Shown in pieces: positions 54,476 through 63,600 of a stretch of DNA of 64,000 nucleotides. The notes under the pieces were generated by a model. That model worked only from the letters and a program-made list of their open reading frames with translations. It ran no database searches and was not told where the DNA came from. The stretch lies in the NCBI RefSeq assembly GCF_016481275.1, contig NZ_JAEMNW010000003.1, positions 310,001 through 374,000 of the forward strand, given 5' to 3'. The DNA comes from Antrihabitans auranticaus. GTDB lineage: Bacteria > Actinomycetota > Actinomycetes > Mycobacteriales > Mycobacteriaceae. The translations under genes were made by a program, and so were the position numbers. Numbering within the stretch: position 1 is the stretch's first letter; each line of letters opens with the position of its first letter.

Positions 54476-55423
54476 GTGCTGGCAGACCTGCGCAGCAGTG
54501 CGCCGCCCAGAGCATCGACGTGTGTTCGTTCCCAACGTCGCGGCCGCGCGCTCACCGTCACACTCGCAATCGGGATCGCAGTGAGCTTTGCATTCCTGGG
54601 CACCGGACCATCGGTCGCTGTACCCGCCCCGGTCAACCTCTGGGTTGCCGACCTCGCCCTCGACAAGGTGATCAAGTCCGAGGCCGGCACCGGCAAGCAG
54701 GAAGCGGTATTCACCAAGGGCGTCAAAGACCCCGAAGGTGTCGCGGTCGACGGCAAAGGAAACGTCTACATCGCCGACAGCGGCAATCACCGCATCCTCA
54801 AGGTTCCTGCCGACGGCAGCGAACAGGTCGACATCGGGTTCGCGCTCAACAGCCCCAAAGGCGTCGCAGTCGACGGGTCGGGCAACCTCTACATAGCCGA
54901 CAGCGGCAACCACCGCGTCCTCAAAATCGCCGGTGGGACGCAGTCCACCCTCGCCGCACCCGGCGTCATCTACCCGACCGGCGTCGCGGTCGATTCCGGC
55001 GGCAACGTGTATTTCGCCGACGCCTACAACCACCAGGTCTTCAAAGTCACCACCGGTTCGACGACGGGGACGCCGATCGCAGCGACAGGCCTGAACGTAC
55101 CGCTCGGCCTCGGCGTCGATTCCGCAGGCAACGTCTATATAGCCGACAGCGGCAACCACCGCGTCGTGAAGGTGCCGGCCGACGGCAGCGTACAGACGGT
55201 CGTCGGCGTCGGACTCAATCACCCGAGCGGCGTGACGATCGACAGCGCGAACAATGTGTACATAGCCGATACCGGCAATCACCGGATCGTGGAAGTCCCG
55301 GGTGACGGCAGCGCGCAGACCACGATCGGCCAGGACTGGGACACCCCGGTCGGGTTGGTTGCTCGCGGAGTTTCCGGCAACGGGCAGTGCTCGGGATCCT
55401 CGTGCCTGTTCGGTTCGAGCTAG
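54476..55423 (+). CDS. Secreted NHL-repeat beta-propeller protein ending CLFGSS
   Basis: 315 residues from GTG 54476 with AAAGGAGC upstream. Signal peptide LTVTLAIGIAVSFAFLG. Six NHL repeats with the pattern GVAVDGxGNVYIADSGNHRxLKV cover residues 60-300, like the extracytoplasmic sensor propeller of PknD. No kinase domain is attached. The C-terminus is GNGQCSGSSCLFGSS, with two Cys and the LFGS ending shared with two other secreted proteins. Probably binds an envelope ligand or carries a surface function. Stop overlaps the next gene stop by four bases. Confidence 0.85.
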   Translation: MLADLRSSAPPRASTCVRSQRRGRALTVTLAIGIAVSFAFLGTGPSVAVPAPVNLWVADLALDKVIKSEAGTGKQEAVFTKGVKDPEGVAVDGKGNVYIADSGNHRILKVPADGSEQVDIGFALNSPKGVAVDGSGNLYIADSGNHRVLKIAGGTQSTLAAPGVIYPTGVAVDSGGNVYFADAYNHQVFKVTTGSTTGTPIAATGLNVPLGLGVDSAGNVYIADSGNHRVVKVPADGSVQTVVGVGLNHPSGVTIDSANNVYIADTGNHRIVEVPGDGSAQTTIGQDWDTPVGLVARGVSGNGQCSGSSCLFGSS

Positions 55424-56286
55424 ACGAACCGGTCGAGGACCTCGCCGACGTGCCGGATCGTACCCAGGTGACCGGCACCGGGCCACACCGTGAGAGTGGC
55501 ATTCGGCAATAGTTCGATGAGCGATCGAGCCTGCGCGAGCGGAACCATCGTGTCGTCGGAACCGTGCATGACCTCGACGGACTTCGTGATGCCCGCAACG
55601 TCGAAACCCCATGGCCGCGCAAGCGCAGCATAGTCGTCGACCACGCCGCCCGGACCGGTCACGAACGCGCCCGTGAACATCAGCATCGCGTCGGCAGGGG
55701 TGCCGAGGTCAGCGATCACTTCGCGATCCGACTCGGCCAGCTCGCCGGCGAAGGAATCGACCGCACGGCTCGGCGCAACCCGCGCTGCGAAACCGGTGAT
55801 GCCCATGATCCTGCGCGCGAGCCACGGACGCCGGACGGCGAGGTCGAGCATCTGACGGTCGGTCTTCTCGAATTGCTCACGCGTGGCCCAGACCCCGATC
55901 TGGCCCATGCCCGCGGCGACCACGACACCGTCGACGCGGTCCGGCGATACGGCCGCGCTTGCCAGCGCGTACGGTCCGCCGCCGGAATAGCCCCACACGC
56001 CGAACCTGTCGATGTCCATGGCGTCGGCGAAAGCCGCAAGGCTGCGGGCGTATTCGGCGACGGTCCACCCGCCGGGACGCGGACTAGAGAAGCCGATGCC
56101 GGGTCGATTCGGCGCAAGAACTCGAATGTTGCGAGCCGCCGCTGGTTCGTCTGCCCACGCGAACCCAGCGCCGCAGGCCGGAACGCCATGCAAAGCGAAT
56201 ACGGGGCGGCCCCGGGGATCGCCGTAGGCGCAATAGCCCACGGTTGACCCATCCGCGAGCTGGACGGTCAGAACGTCAGTTCCCAC
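55420..56286 (-). CDS. Alpha/beta hydrolase
   Basis: 288 residues. Oxyanion HGVPACGAG, nucleophile Ser in GYSGGGPYA, acid in HGSDDTMVP and His in PGAGHLGT. Close to the haloalkane/lipase alpha-beta hydrolases; substrate unknown. GTG 56286. No signal peptide. Confidence 0.88.
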   Translation of the reverse strand: MGTDVLTVQLADGSTVGYCAYGDPRGRPVFALHGVPACGAGFAWADEPAAARNIRVLAPNRPGIGFSSPRPGGWTVAEYARSLAAFADAMDIDRFGVWGYSGGGPYALASAAVSPDRVDGVVVAAGMGQIGVWATREQFEKTDRQMLDLAVRRPWLARRIMGITGFAARVAPSRAVDSFAGELAESDREVIADLGTPADAMLMFTGAFVTGPGGVVDDYAALARPWGFDVAGITKSVEVMHGSDDTMVPLAQARSLIELLPNATLTVWPGAGHLGTIRHVGEVLDRFV

Positions 56287-56316
56287 AGCCGGCCTCCGAG
56301 TCGACTTCCCGAAGTT

Positions 56317-56404
56317 TGGCGGAAGCGGAGGGATTTGAACCCCCGGTCGTTCTCACGACGCTCGCTTTCAAGGCGAGTGCATTCGGCCGCTCTGCCACGC
56401 TTCC
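56317..56404 (-). tRNA. tRNA-Ser(TGA)
   Basis: 88 bases including CCA. Acceptor GGAAGCG pairs with CGCTTCC, anticodon loop CTTGAAA carries TGA (reads UCA/UCG), long variable arm (GTCGTGAGAACGAC). Confidence 0.95.
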
Positions 56405-56414
56405 GTCGCAGATA

Positions 56415-56981
56415 CTAGTCGTAATCGACGGCAGGTTCGTCGCAGGCCTCACCCTCGTTGCCTTCGAGGATCGCTTTCTCCACCTTCGCGAAGATTTCGC
56501 CGAATGCCCGAACCTGTTCCGGGGTCAGCAGATCGATGAAGTTTCGCCGCACGCCTTCGACATGCGTAGGCGCCGCCTCGGTATGTCTACGACGGCCCTC
56601 GTCGGTGAGCACGGCCAGCACGCCGCGGCCGTCGTCGACGCACGTACTCCGGCGCACCATGCCCTGGGATTCCATGCGCCTGATCTGATGGGTCAGCCGA
56701 CTGCGGGAGGAAAGGACACCGTCGGCGAGATCGCTCATTCGCATCGAGTTTTCGGGAGCCTCGGACAGCAGCACGAGAATCCGGTACTCCGCGAGCGACA
56801 GATCGTGATGGATTTGGAGGTCCCGGTTCAGGGCTTCCAGCAGCAGATGATCGCCGGCAACGTAGGCGCGCCACGCTCGCTGTTCCTCAGCGCTGAGCCA
56901 GCGCGGGGGCGCTACCGGCTCATCCGACAAATTCTGCTGCACAACGCCATCGTATTCGGCGACGAGCAACCCCATTCGCAC
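56415..56981 (-). CDS. MarR-family transcriptional regulator
   Basis: 188 residues. Winged-helix: LSLAEYRILVLLSEAPENSMRMSDLADGVLSSRSRLTHQIRRMESQGMVRRS, the MarR arrangement with wing CVDDGRGVLAVLTDEG. The N-terminal 30 residues and the acidic C-terminus are extra. GTG 56981 (AGGGG seven bases upstream) or ATG 56975. No obvious palindrome nearby; the target is not certain. It is 10 bases downstream of tRNA-Ser(TGA) in the opposite reading of the same strand. Confidence 0.87.
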   Translation of the reverse strand: MRMGLLVAEYDGVVQQNLSDEPVAPPRWLSAEEQRAWRAYVAGDHLLLEALNRDLQIHHDLSLAEYRILVLLSEAPENSMRMSDLADGVLSSRSRLTHQIRRMESQGMVRRSTCVDDGRGVLAVLTDEGRRRHTEAAPTHVEGVRRNFIDLLTPEQVRAFGEIFAKVEKAILEGNEGEACDEPAVDYD

Positions 56982-57162
56982 TTCACGCCCCTCTCACCAT
57001 GCGGCAACAGAATGTGAGCCCGTAATGTCGTTCCCGGCGCAACATTTGCGCAGCAGCGAACCGCATCCGCGTTTCTTCAGCTGGTGGAATTGCGGTCGTA
57101 ATCAGCACGGTGGTCCTTATCGCTCGGACCGCGCTCGGTCGAACTCGAGAAAGGTAATTCGC

Positions 57163-57669
57163 ATGTCGAATTCACAGGCGAGTCCTGTGCAGAACATCAC
57201 CCTCGCAGGGTGGGGTCTGCTCGGCTCGGCCGGACTTCTGCTCGTCGTGAGTTTCCTGCCATGGTGGACCATCGAAACGCCAGGCGAATCCAGGTCCGAG
57301 AGCGGTTGGTTCGCGTTCTGGTGGATCGGAGTCGTATTGGCGGTAGTCGCCGCCGTCGCGTACGCATTGATCGTCTTCGAAGTCGTCGAGTTCAAGGTCG
57401 ACGTTCCGCTCCCGCTCGTTGTCGCATATGCAAGCCTGGCGACCTTTGTCGTCACGTTGCTGGCACTTGTCCATACACTGCTGAAGAACACGTTCGACGG
57501 CGTCGACCTGTCGGAAATTCCGAAGGAAGCACCGATTGCGTGGGGTCCGTCGTTCGGGATCTACATCGCGTTGATCGCAGCTGCGGTGCTCGCATACTGC
57601 GGTTCGCTGGCCGCGCAGGAAGCCGGTGCGAAGCTCCCGTTCACGGTGCCGGGTCGCAGCGTCCGCTAG
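57163..57669 (+). CDS. Four-helix membrane protein of unknown function
   Basis: 168 residues from ATG 57163 (AAAGG upstream). Helices: LLGSAGLLLVVSFLPWW, FWWIGVVLAVVAAVAYALIVF, LPLVVAYASLATFVVTLLALVHTLL and FGIYIALIAAAVLAYCGSLA. The first loop carries ESGWFAFWW. Unknown family; similar small membrane proteins are common in mycolata. The quinone oxidoreductase starts 16 bases later and is likely cotranscribed. Confidence 0.75.
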   Translation: MSNSQASPVQNITLAGWGLLGSAGLLLVVSFLPWWTIETPGESRSESGWFAFWWIGVVLAVVAAVAYALIVFEVVEFKVDVPLPLVVAYASLATFVVTLLALVHTLLKNTFDGVDLSEIPKEAPIAWGPSFGIYIALIAAAVLAYCGSLAAQEAGAKLPFTVPGRSVR

Positions 57670-57684
57670 CGGTAGCGTCAGGTC

Positions 57685-58674
57685 ATGCGCGCGATCACTC
57701 TGACCGAATTCGGCGGACCCGATGTCATGGCGTGGACCGAGGTTCCGAGCCTGCGACCCGGGCACGGCGAAGTACTCATCGACACGGTCGCAGCCGGGGT
57801 CAATCGCGCCGACCTCCTGCAACGCCAGGGCCACTACCCGCCACCACCCGGCGCGAGCGACGTCATCGGGCTCGAGTGCTCCGGTGTGATCTCCGAAATC
57901 GGTGACGGCGTGACGGGCTGGCAGGTCGGCGACCGCGTGTGTGCTCTGCTCTCCGGCGGCGGCTACGCCGAAGAAGTCGTTGCGCCGGCAACTCAACTGC
58001 TGCCCGTGCCGGAGTCTCTCGACCTGTACGCGGCCGCATCGTTGCCCGAGGTCGCGTGCACAGTCTGGTCGAACGTCGTGATGAACGGCGGACTGCACTC
58101 CGGCCAGCTGTTGCTTGTGCACGGCGGCGGCAGCGGCATCGGCACCCACGCAATTCAGGTCGCGGTCGCGCGGGGCGCAACGGTCGCGGTGACCGCGGGT
58201 TCCGAGTTCAAGCTGGATCGCTGCCGCGAACTCGGCGCGTCGATTCTCGTCGACTACCACAACGACGACTTCGTCGAAGCTGTCCGGAACGCGCCGAATC
58301 ACAAAGGCGCAGACATCATTCTCGACAACATGGGCGCGAAGTACCTGAGCCGCAACGTCGATGCGCTCGCCAACGACGGCCGGCTGATCGTCATAGGCAT
58401 GCAGGGCGGCATGAAGGGCGAACTGGAGCTCGGGAAGCTGCTCATGAAGCGCGGAACCGTGCATGCGGCAAGCCTGCGTGGACGCCCCGCGACCGGACGC
58501 TCGAGCAAAGCGGCGATCGTCGCCGACGTCCGTGAGCATCTGTGGCCGCTCGTCGCCGATGGCACCGTCCGCCCGGTGGTGCACGCGGAACTTCCGATCA
58601 CCGATGCGGCACAGGCGCACGGCCTGCTCGATTCAGCAGAGACGGTCGGAAAGGTTGTCCTGCGCATTCGGTAG
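57685..58674 (+). CDS. NAD(P)H-quinone oxidoreductase (zinc-independent MDR)
   Basis: 329 residues. GROES-like N-terminal domain and Rossmann domain with VHGGGSGIGTHAIQVAV and LDNMGAKYL. No zinc cysteines or catalytic His-Cys-Asp are seen, so it belongs to the quinone-reductase group. Homologue in M. tuberculosis: Rv3777. Possibly detoxifies quinones; the substrate is not certain. Confidence 0.9.
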   Translation: MRAITLTEFGGPDVMAWTEVPSLRPGHGEVLIDTVAAGVNRADLLQRQGHYPPPPGASDVIGLECSGVISEIGDGVTGWQVGDRVCALLSGGGYAEEVVAPATQLLPVPESLDLYAAASLPEVACTVWSNVVMNGGLHSGQLLLVHGGGSGIGTHAIQVAVARGATVAVTAGSEFKLDRCRELGASILVDYHNDDFVEAVRNAPNHKGADIILDNMGAKYLSRNVDALANDGRLIVIGMQGGMKGELELGKLLMKRGTVHAASLRGRPATGRSSKAAIVADVREHLWPLVADGTVRPVVHAELPITDAAQAHGLLDSAETVGKVVLRIR

Positions 58675-58780
58675 ATAATGAGTTCCAGCGACGGCCTGCA
58701 CCCAGAGACCTGCACCCAGAGAGAGGTGGCGCGCGATCGATCCGCTCGTAGTACCGATCTGCCGGCTCGACACCGGCCGA

Positions 58781-59914
58781 ATGGTCGCGCTCGAGGTCAG
58801 GCTGCGCGGTGTCAGCGAGGTTCAGACCGTGGTCACCGGAACCGCGATCGACGCGAACGGCGGCCAACCACCGAACGTGGTCGATGACGCGGTCAGCGGA
58901 CACTCGGTCACCGGCTACGGGACGAGCCCAGTGTTGGTTGTGCTCGAAATGGATGCCGTCACAGGCTTGCCCGCCGGCATCGGACATTCGACAGACCAGC
59001 GCCGCCACGTGGTGCTACTCGGTATCGACCCGATCGCCGGCGAGCCCGCGGCGACGCTGCGGACGATCCGCCAGGTTCGGCGGGACGGACACCTCATCGC
59101 GATCGACCACATCGGCGCGCGCCCGGAAGCCCTGGCGATGCTGCCGCTGATCGAACCCGACATCATCTTCCTTGCGCCGCATCTGCTCGCACGACCGGCG
59201 AACCCCGAAACGGCGCGTGTGGTACACGCGGTGAACGCGCACGTGGAACGCACGCTGGCCGCAGTCGTCGCCACCGGCGTCGACTCCGAACAGGCGCGTA
59301 GACGCGCGTTGGCCATCGGCGCACAATTCGGGCAGGGCCAGCTCTTCGCAGCAAACGCGCCGCTAGAGCAGGACCACGACGACTGGCCCGCCGAATCTCT
59401 CGCGCCCGCCACCCGTGGACCGCGTGCCGAATACTTGCGATCGGCAACTCCGTTCGAAATCGTCGCCGCACGCCGCCGGCCGACGATCACCCGCAAGGAT
59501 TTGCTCGTCATGATGAGCCGGATGCTCGAGGCCCACGCCATGACGGCGGGTCCGGAAGCAATTGTGCTCGGTACTTTTCAACAGGCGCACCAGTTCACCG
59601 CAGCAACGCGCGTCGTGTGGGAGGCCCTTGCCGAACGCGCCGCATACGCCGGCGTTTCCGGCGTCGGCCTGGTACCAGGGGCGAATACCTCGAGCGGCAT
59701 CCATTTCGCACCGCTGGATGCCGGCGACCGGCTCGTGCACGAATGGAGCGTCGTAGTCATCGCGCCGCTGTTCGGTGCTGTCCTCAGCGCTCGCGACCTC
59801 CACCGTGGGAACCCGGAACGCAACCGCGAATTCGAGTACGTCGTCTCCTACGAGCACCGCACGGTCATCCGGTCAGCGCATTCGATACTCGACCGGTTCA
59901 CCAAGCACGGATAG
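58781..59914 (+). CDS. EAL-like and DICT domain protein (start uncertain)
   Basis: 377 residues from ATG 58781, but the same frame continues upstream with LVVPICRLDTGRMVALEVRLRG, which looks like the N-terminus of an EAL domain (QPIVDL.TG...YEALVR); no ATG, GTG or TTG exists in this frame after the stop at 58679. An ATC at 58736 has GAGAGAGGTGG upstream, and a one-base frame change from GTG 58726 would also fix it. The EAL acidic residues are largely lost (GATGVDSEQARRRALAIGAQFGQGQLFA remains), so phosphodiesterase activity is unlikely. The C-terminal RRPTITRKDLLVMMSRMLEAHAM... part matches DICT. Probable sensor. Confidence 0.75.
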   Translation: MVALEVRLRGVSEVQTVVTGTAIDANGGQPPNVVDDAVSGHSVTGYGTSPVLVVLEMDAVTGLPAGIGHSTDQRRHVVLLGIDPIAGEPAATLRTIRQVRRDGHLIAIDHIGARPEALAMLPLIEPDIIFLAPHLLARPANPETARVVHAVNAHVERTLAAVVATGVDSEQARRRALAIGAQFGQGQLFAANAPLEQDHDDWPAESLAPATRGPRAEYLRSATPFEIVAARRRPTITRKDLLVMMSRMLEAHAMTAGPEAIVLGTFQQAHQFTAATRVVWEALAERAAYAGVSGVGLVPGANTSSGIHFAPLDAGDRLVHEWSVVVIAPLFGAVLSARDLHRGNPERNREFEYVVSYEHRTVIRSAHSILDRFTKHG

Positions 59915-59920
59915 GCAGCG

Positions 59921-61147
59921 TTACGGGGTGTCGGCCAGCTCGGTCTGCTGAATCCGGACGAGCGACCGGCCGAGCTGGTCGATGTCGTATTTGATCGTGT
60001 ACGGCGCGAGCCCGATCGTGACCGCGCCGCCCTCGTCGTTGACACCGAGCGCGTCGAGTAGACGGCTACCACCGTGGCTGCCGCTCAGCGTGCCGATTCG
60101 GTCATCGGCGAGCTTCCCCGCGACCCTGTCGGACTGCATTCCGCCGACGGTGAAGCTCACGGTCGGAATGCGCGTCGAAGCCTTGCCGATGACGGTGACG
60201 TTCGGGATTTGCTGAAGCGTTTCCATCAGGTAGTCGAACAGCTCGTCGTGGTAGGCCTGCAGCGAACTGATCGAAGCTTCCAGCCGCTCGCGGCGCGTGC
60301 CCGTCGCCGATTCGTCGAGCGAGGCTAGATAGTCGATCGACGTGGTCAAGCCCGCGAGCATCGCGTAGGAATGGCCGCCGACCTCGAGGCGCTCGGCACC
60401 CTTGGCGTACGGGTTCAGCGACATCGCGGGAATCCGGTCGAGAAACGCCGGGTCGCGGAAGACGAGCGCGCCGACCTGTGGACCGCCCCACGACGGACCA
60501 CTGACCGCGACGACATCGGCCCCGAGTTCGTCGATGTCGATATGTGCGTACGGTGCCGCACCGATGGCGTCGACGACCAGCAGGCCGCCGACCTCGTGGA
60601 CCCGGTCGGCAGCGACACGCACGTCCGGCGCCGAACCGACGATCGGCGATGCGGCAGTGAGCGCCACCAGGCGAGCCGTCGGACCGATCAACTCCTCGAA
60701 CTGCCACGACGGCAGCTCGCAGGTATCGATCTCGACCTCGGCCCAACGCACGTGTGCGCCGTACCGATTCGCGATCCGCAGCCACGGCGCGACGTTGGCC
60801 TCGTCGTCCAGGCGCGACAATACGATGCCGGTACCGAGCCCGAGGCGCGAGCTCAGGGACTCTGCCAGCCACGCGAGCAGCAGCGCACGATCGGGCCCGA
60901 GCACGACACCCGCGGGATCGCCGCCGACGAGATCCGCAACGGCTTCGCGGGCGCGCTCCAGGATCGCGGCACTGCGCTGAGCGGACACGTGGCGCCCGGC
61001 ATGAGAGAACGACGACGTCCGAAATCCAGTGGAAACGGAGCGTGAAACGGAGTCCGGAACGAGCATGCCGGCCTGCGGATCCAGGTGCGTCCAACCATCG
61101 CCCAGGGACGGGATCAAACCCCGAACCCGGGCGACGTCGTAAGTCAT
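59921..61147 (-). CDS. Class V aminotransferase/cysteine desulfurase-fold protein without PLP lysine
   Basis: 408 residues from ATG 61147 (or GTG 61156). Fold type I: THLDPQAGM, PIVGSAPDVRVAADRVHEVGGLLVVDAIGAAPYAHID. The PLP lysine segment should read S-x-HK-x-GP but is SGPSWGGPQVGAL, with no Lys, and the desulfurase Cys loop reads RIGTLSGSHGGS without Cys. The counterpart is Rv3778c in M. tuberculosis. It may bind PLP differently or serve a non-enzymatic role. Divergent from bpa. Confidence 0.85.
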   Translation of the reverse strand: MTYDVARVRGLIPSLGDGWTHLDPQAGMLVPDSVSRSVSTGFRTSSFSHAGRHVSAQRSAAILERAREAVADLVGGDPAGVVLGPDRALLLAWLAESLSSRLGLGTGIVLSRLDDEANVAPWLRIANRYGAHVRWAEVEIDTCELPSWQFEELIGPTARLVALTAASPIVGSAPDVRVAADRVHEVGGLLVVDAIGAAPYAHIDIDELGADVVAVSGPSWGGPQVGALVFRDPAFLDRIPAMSLNPYAKGAERLEVGGHSYAMLAGLTTSIDYLASLDESATGTRRERLEASISSLQAYHDELFDYLMETLQQIPNVTVIGKASTRIPTVSFTVGGMQSDRVAGKLADDRIGTLSGSHGGSRLLDALGVNDEGGAVTIGLAPYTIKYDIDQLGRSLVRIQQTELADTP

Positions 61148-61207
61148 GCCCGACACTCTAAATGGTCCTCGTACGCCATAGTGACGCAGATCCCTCTCCT
61201 CGAACGA

Positions 61208-61223
61208 GTGACCGCTCGGTCAC
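61208..61223. promoter_or_regulatory. GTGACCG-CT-CGGTCAC palindrome
   Basis: A perfect 16-bp palindrome between the class V aminotransferase-like gene (start 61147) and bpa (start 61305). Shape fits a TetR-type operator (TGACCG-N2-CGGTCA). No regulator gene is adjacent in the window. Confidence 0.55.
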
Positions 61224-61304
61224 CGTGCAGTACCTGCTCGCCCGGACGACGATAGTTCCGGGCACCTTTAGCGCAATCCCGTGCGAACCGACAAGATAGG
61301 GGTT

Positions 61305-61856
61305 ATGACGCAATCGGACAATGAACAAGTTGTCGTAATCGGCCCCGACGGGCAGCCGCTTGCACTGAACATTGCCCCGCCCAGCGACGGGACGCAAGGT
61401 GACGGCGATTCCAGCGAATCGCTCGCGGACATGGTCGAGCAGCCCGCAAAGGTCATGCGTATCGGCACGATGATCAAACAATTGCTCGAGGAAGTCCGCG
61501 CCGCCCCGCTCGACGACGCAAGTCGCGCGCGGCTCAAGGAGATTCATCGCTCGTCGATCACCGAGCTCGAAGCGGGACTCGCACCAGAGCTGCGCGAGGA
61601 ACTCGAACGGCTGACTTTGCCCTTCAACAACGACTCTGTGCCGTCGGATGCCGAACTCCGCATCGCGCAGGCGCAACTCGTCGGCTGGCTCGAAGGACTG
61701 TTCCACGGCATCCAGACGGCGCTGTTCGCGCAGCAGATGGCCGCCCGCGCGCAGCTCGAGCAAATGCGACAGGGCGCGCTGCCGCCAGGAATACATGCGG
61801 CGGAAGCACGCCAGCACGGCACCAACCTCACCGGCGGAACCGGTCAGTACCTATAG
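61305..61856 (+). CDS. bpa: Bacterial proteasome activator
   Basis: 183 residues from ATG 61305. Helical, with VVVIGPDGQPLAL at the N-terminus, then the coiled VRAAPLDDASRARLKEIHRSSITELEAGLAPELREELERLTLPF and a C-terminus TGQYL. The GQYL tail inserts between proteasome alpha subunits, as in M. tuberculosis Bpa/PafE (Rv3780), a ring activator that feeds disordered proteins such as HspR to the 20S proteasome without ATP. Confidence 0.93.
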   Translation: MTQSDNEQVVVIGPDGQPLALNIAPPSDGTQGDGDSSESLADMVEQPAKVMRIGTMIKQLLEEVRAAPLDDASRARLKEIHRSSITELEAGLAPELREELERLTLPFNNDSVPSDAELRIAQAQLVGWLEGLFHGIQTALFAQQMAARAQLEQMRQGALPPGIHAAEARQHGTNLTGGTGQYL

Positions 61857-61913
61857 CGACCGGAACAGGCACCTGGCCCGCGGGGCCCCGCGACACAGGT
61901 AGGCTCGACCCCC

Positions 61914-62780
61914 GTGTCAACTGCTTCCCCGGATACCGACGATGCGATCGTGCCTGTCTCCGACTCGCAAACGTTCCGGCGAGCGTTCAAAGACCTCCGC
62001 GACGGGTTTCACCAACGCGAACTGTGGTTGTCGCTGGGCTGGCAGGACATCAAGCAGCGCTACCGCCGCTCGGTGCTCGGCCCGTTCTGGATCACCATCG
62101 CGACCGGCCTGCAAGCCGCCGCGATGGGTGTCCTGTACTCGGCGCTGCTCGATATTCCGCTGACCGAGTTCCTGCCGTACGTCACGGTCGGGCTGATCGT
62201 GTGGAACCTGATCAGTGCGAGCATCCTCGAGGGCTCCGAGGTCTTCATCGCCAACGAAGGCCTGATCAAGCAGTTGCCGTCGGCGTTGAGCGTGCACGTC
62301 TACCGCCTGGTCTGGCGGCAGATGCTGTTCTTCGCCCACAACTGCCTCATCTACGTTGTGATGCTCGTGGCGTTCGGGGTGTGGCGCGACCTGCACTGGA
62401 CGGCCGTCTTCGCGATTCCGGCGCTGGTCCTGCTGATGCTCAACGCGATGTGGGTGTCGATCGTGTTCGGCATCTTCTCCACCCGTTATCGCGACATCGC
62501 ACCGATCCTCGGCAGCATGACGCTGATGCTGTTCGTGCTCACACCGGTGATGTGGACGACCAAAACGCTGGAAGCCCAGGGCGGCAACGTCGCCGAGCGC
62601 GCAAAGCTGGCCGAGCTGATTCCGACGTTCCACTACCTCGACATCGTGCGCGCGCCGTTGCTCGGCGAGGACCAACAGGCCTATCACTGGTACATCGTCA
62701 TCGGCATCACCGTCGTCGGCTGGATCGTGGCCATACTGTCGCTGCGCAAGTTCCGCTCACGCGTGCCTTACTGGGTTTAG
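61914..62780 (+). CDS. wzm: Galactan ABC exporter permease (Wzm/RfbD)
   Basis: 288 residues, six membrane helices. An N-terminal cytoplasmic amphipathic segment (LWLSLGWQDIKQRYRRSVLGPFWITI) precedes the membrane block; ABC2-type permease pattern with FHYLDIVRAPLLGE. With Wzt and GlfT1 downstream it matches the M. tuberculosis Rv3783/Rv3781/Rv3782 set, which moves lipid-linked galactan across the membrane. GTG 61914. Confidence 0.92.
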   Translation: MSTASPDTDDAIVPVSDSQTFRRAFKDLRDGFHQRELWLSLGWQDIKQRYRRSVLGPFWITIATGLQAAAMGVLYSALLDIPLTEFLPYVTVGLIVWNLISASILEGSEVFIANEGLIKQLPSALSVHVYRLVWRQMLFFAHNCLIYVVMLVAFGVWRDLHWTAVFAIPALVLLMLNAMWVSIVFGIFSTRYRDIAPILGSMTLMLFVLTPVMWTTKTLEAQGGNVAERAKLAELIPTFHYLDIVRAPLLGEDQQAYHWYIVIGITVVGWIVAILSLRKFRSRVPYWV

Positions 62781-62793
62781 GGGCCTGCCACAC

Positions 62794-63600
62794 ATGACTG
62801 TCAGCATCGAGACACACGGCGCGTGGGTCGAATTCCCGATCTTCGACGCGAAATCGCGGTCGCTCAAGAAGGCGTTCCTCGGCAAGGCCGGCGGCGCGAT
62901 CGGGCGCAACAGCTCGAAGGTCGTCGTCGTCGAAGCATTGCGCGACATATCGCTGAACCTCAAAGAGGGCGACCGGATCGGGTTGGTGGGCCACAACGGT
63001 GCGGGCAAGTCCACGCTGCTGCGCCTGCTCTCCGGAATTTACGAACCCTCGCGCGGCAGCGCCCAGATCCGCGGTCGCGTCGCACCGGTCTTCGACCTCG
63101 GCGTCGGCATGGACCCCGAGATCTCCGGGTACGAGAACATCCTGATCCGTGGCCTGTTTCTCGGTCAGACGCGCAAGCAGATGCTCAGCAAGATCGACGA
63201 GATCGCCGATTTCACCGAACTCGGCGACTACCTCGAGATGCCCCTGCGGACCTACTCGACCGGCATGCGGGTTCGTCTCGCCATGGGCGTGGTGACCAGT
63301 ATCGATCCCGAGATCCTGCTGCTCGACGAAGGCATCGGTGCCGTCGACGCCGAGTTCATGAAGAAGGCGCGCAAACGGCTGCAGGCGCTCGTGGCGCGAT
63401 CCGGAATTCTGGTCTTCGCCAGCCACTCCAACGAGTTCCTCGCCCAACTCTGCGACACCGCGATGTGGATTGATCACGGCACGATTCGGATGCACGGCGA
63501 AATCGAAGACGTCGTGACCGCATACGAGGGTCCGGAAGCCGGCCAGCACGTCGCACGGACCCTGCTCGAACTCGAAGCGGAAAAAGCCCGTGAAGGCTGA
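62794..63600 (+). CDS. wzt: Galactan ABC exporter ATPase (Wzt/RfbE)
   Basis: 268 residues. Walker A GHNGAGKST, signature YSTGMRVRL, Walker B ILLLDEGIG, H-loop FASHSNE. The protein lacks the C-terminal carbohydrate-binding domain of long Wzt proteins, as expected for the galactan exporter of mycolata. ATG 62794, 13 bases after wzm. Overlaps glfT1 by 11 bases. Confidence 0.93.
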   Translation: MTVSIETHGAWVEFPIFDAKSRSLKKAFLGKAGGAIGRNSSKVVVVEALRDISLNLKEGDRIGLVGHNGAGKSTLLRLLSGIYEPSRGSAQIRGRVAPVFDLGVGMDPEISGYENILIRGLFLGQTRKQMLSKIDEIADFTELGDYLEMPLRTYSTGMRVRLAMGVVTSIDPEILLLDEGIGAVDAEFMKKARKRLQALVARSGILVFASHSNEFLAQLCDTAMWIDHGTIRMHGEIEDVVTAYEGPEAGQHVARTLLELEAEKAREG

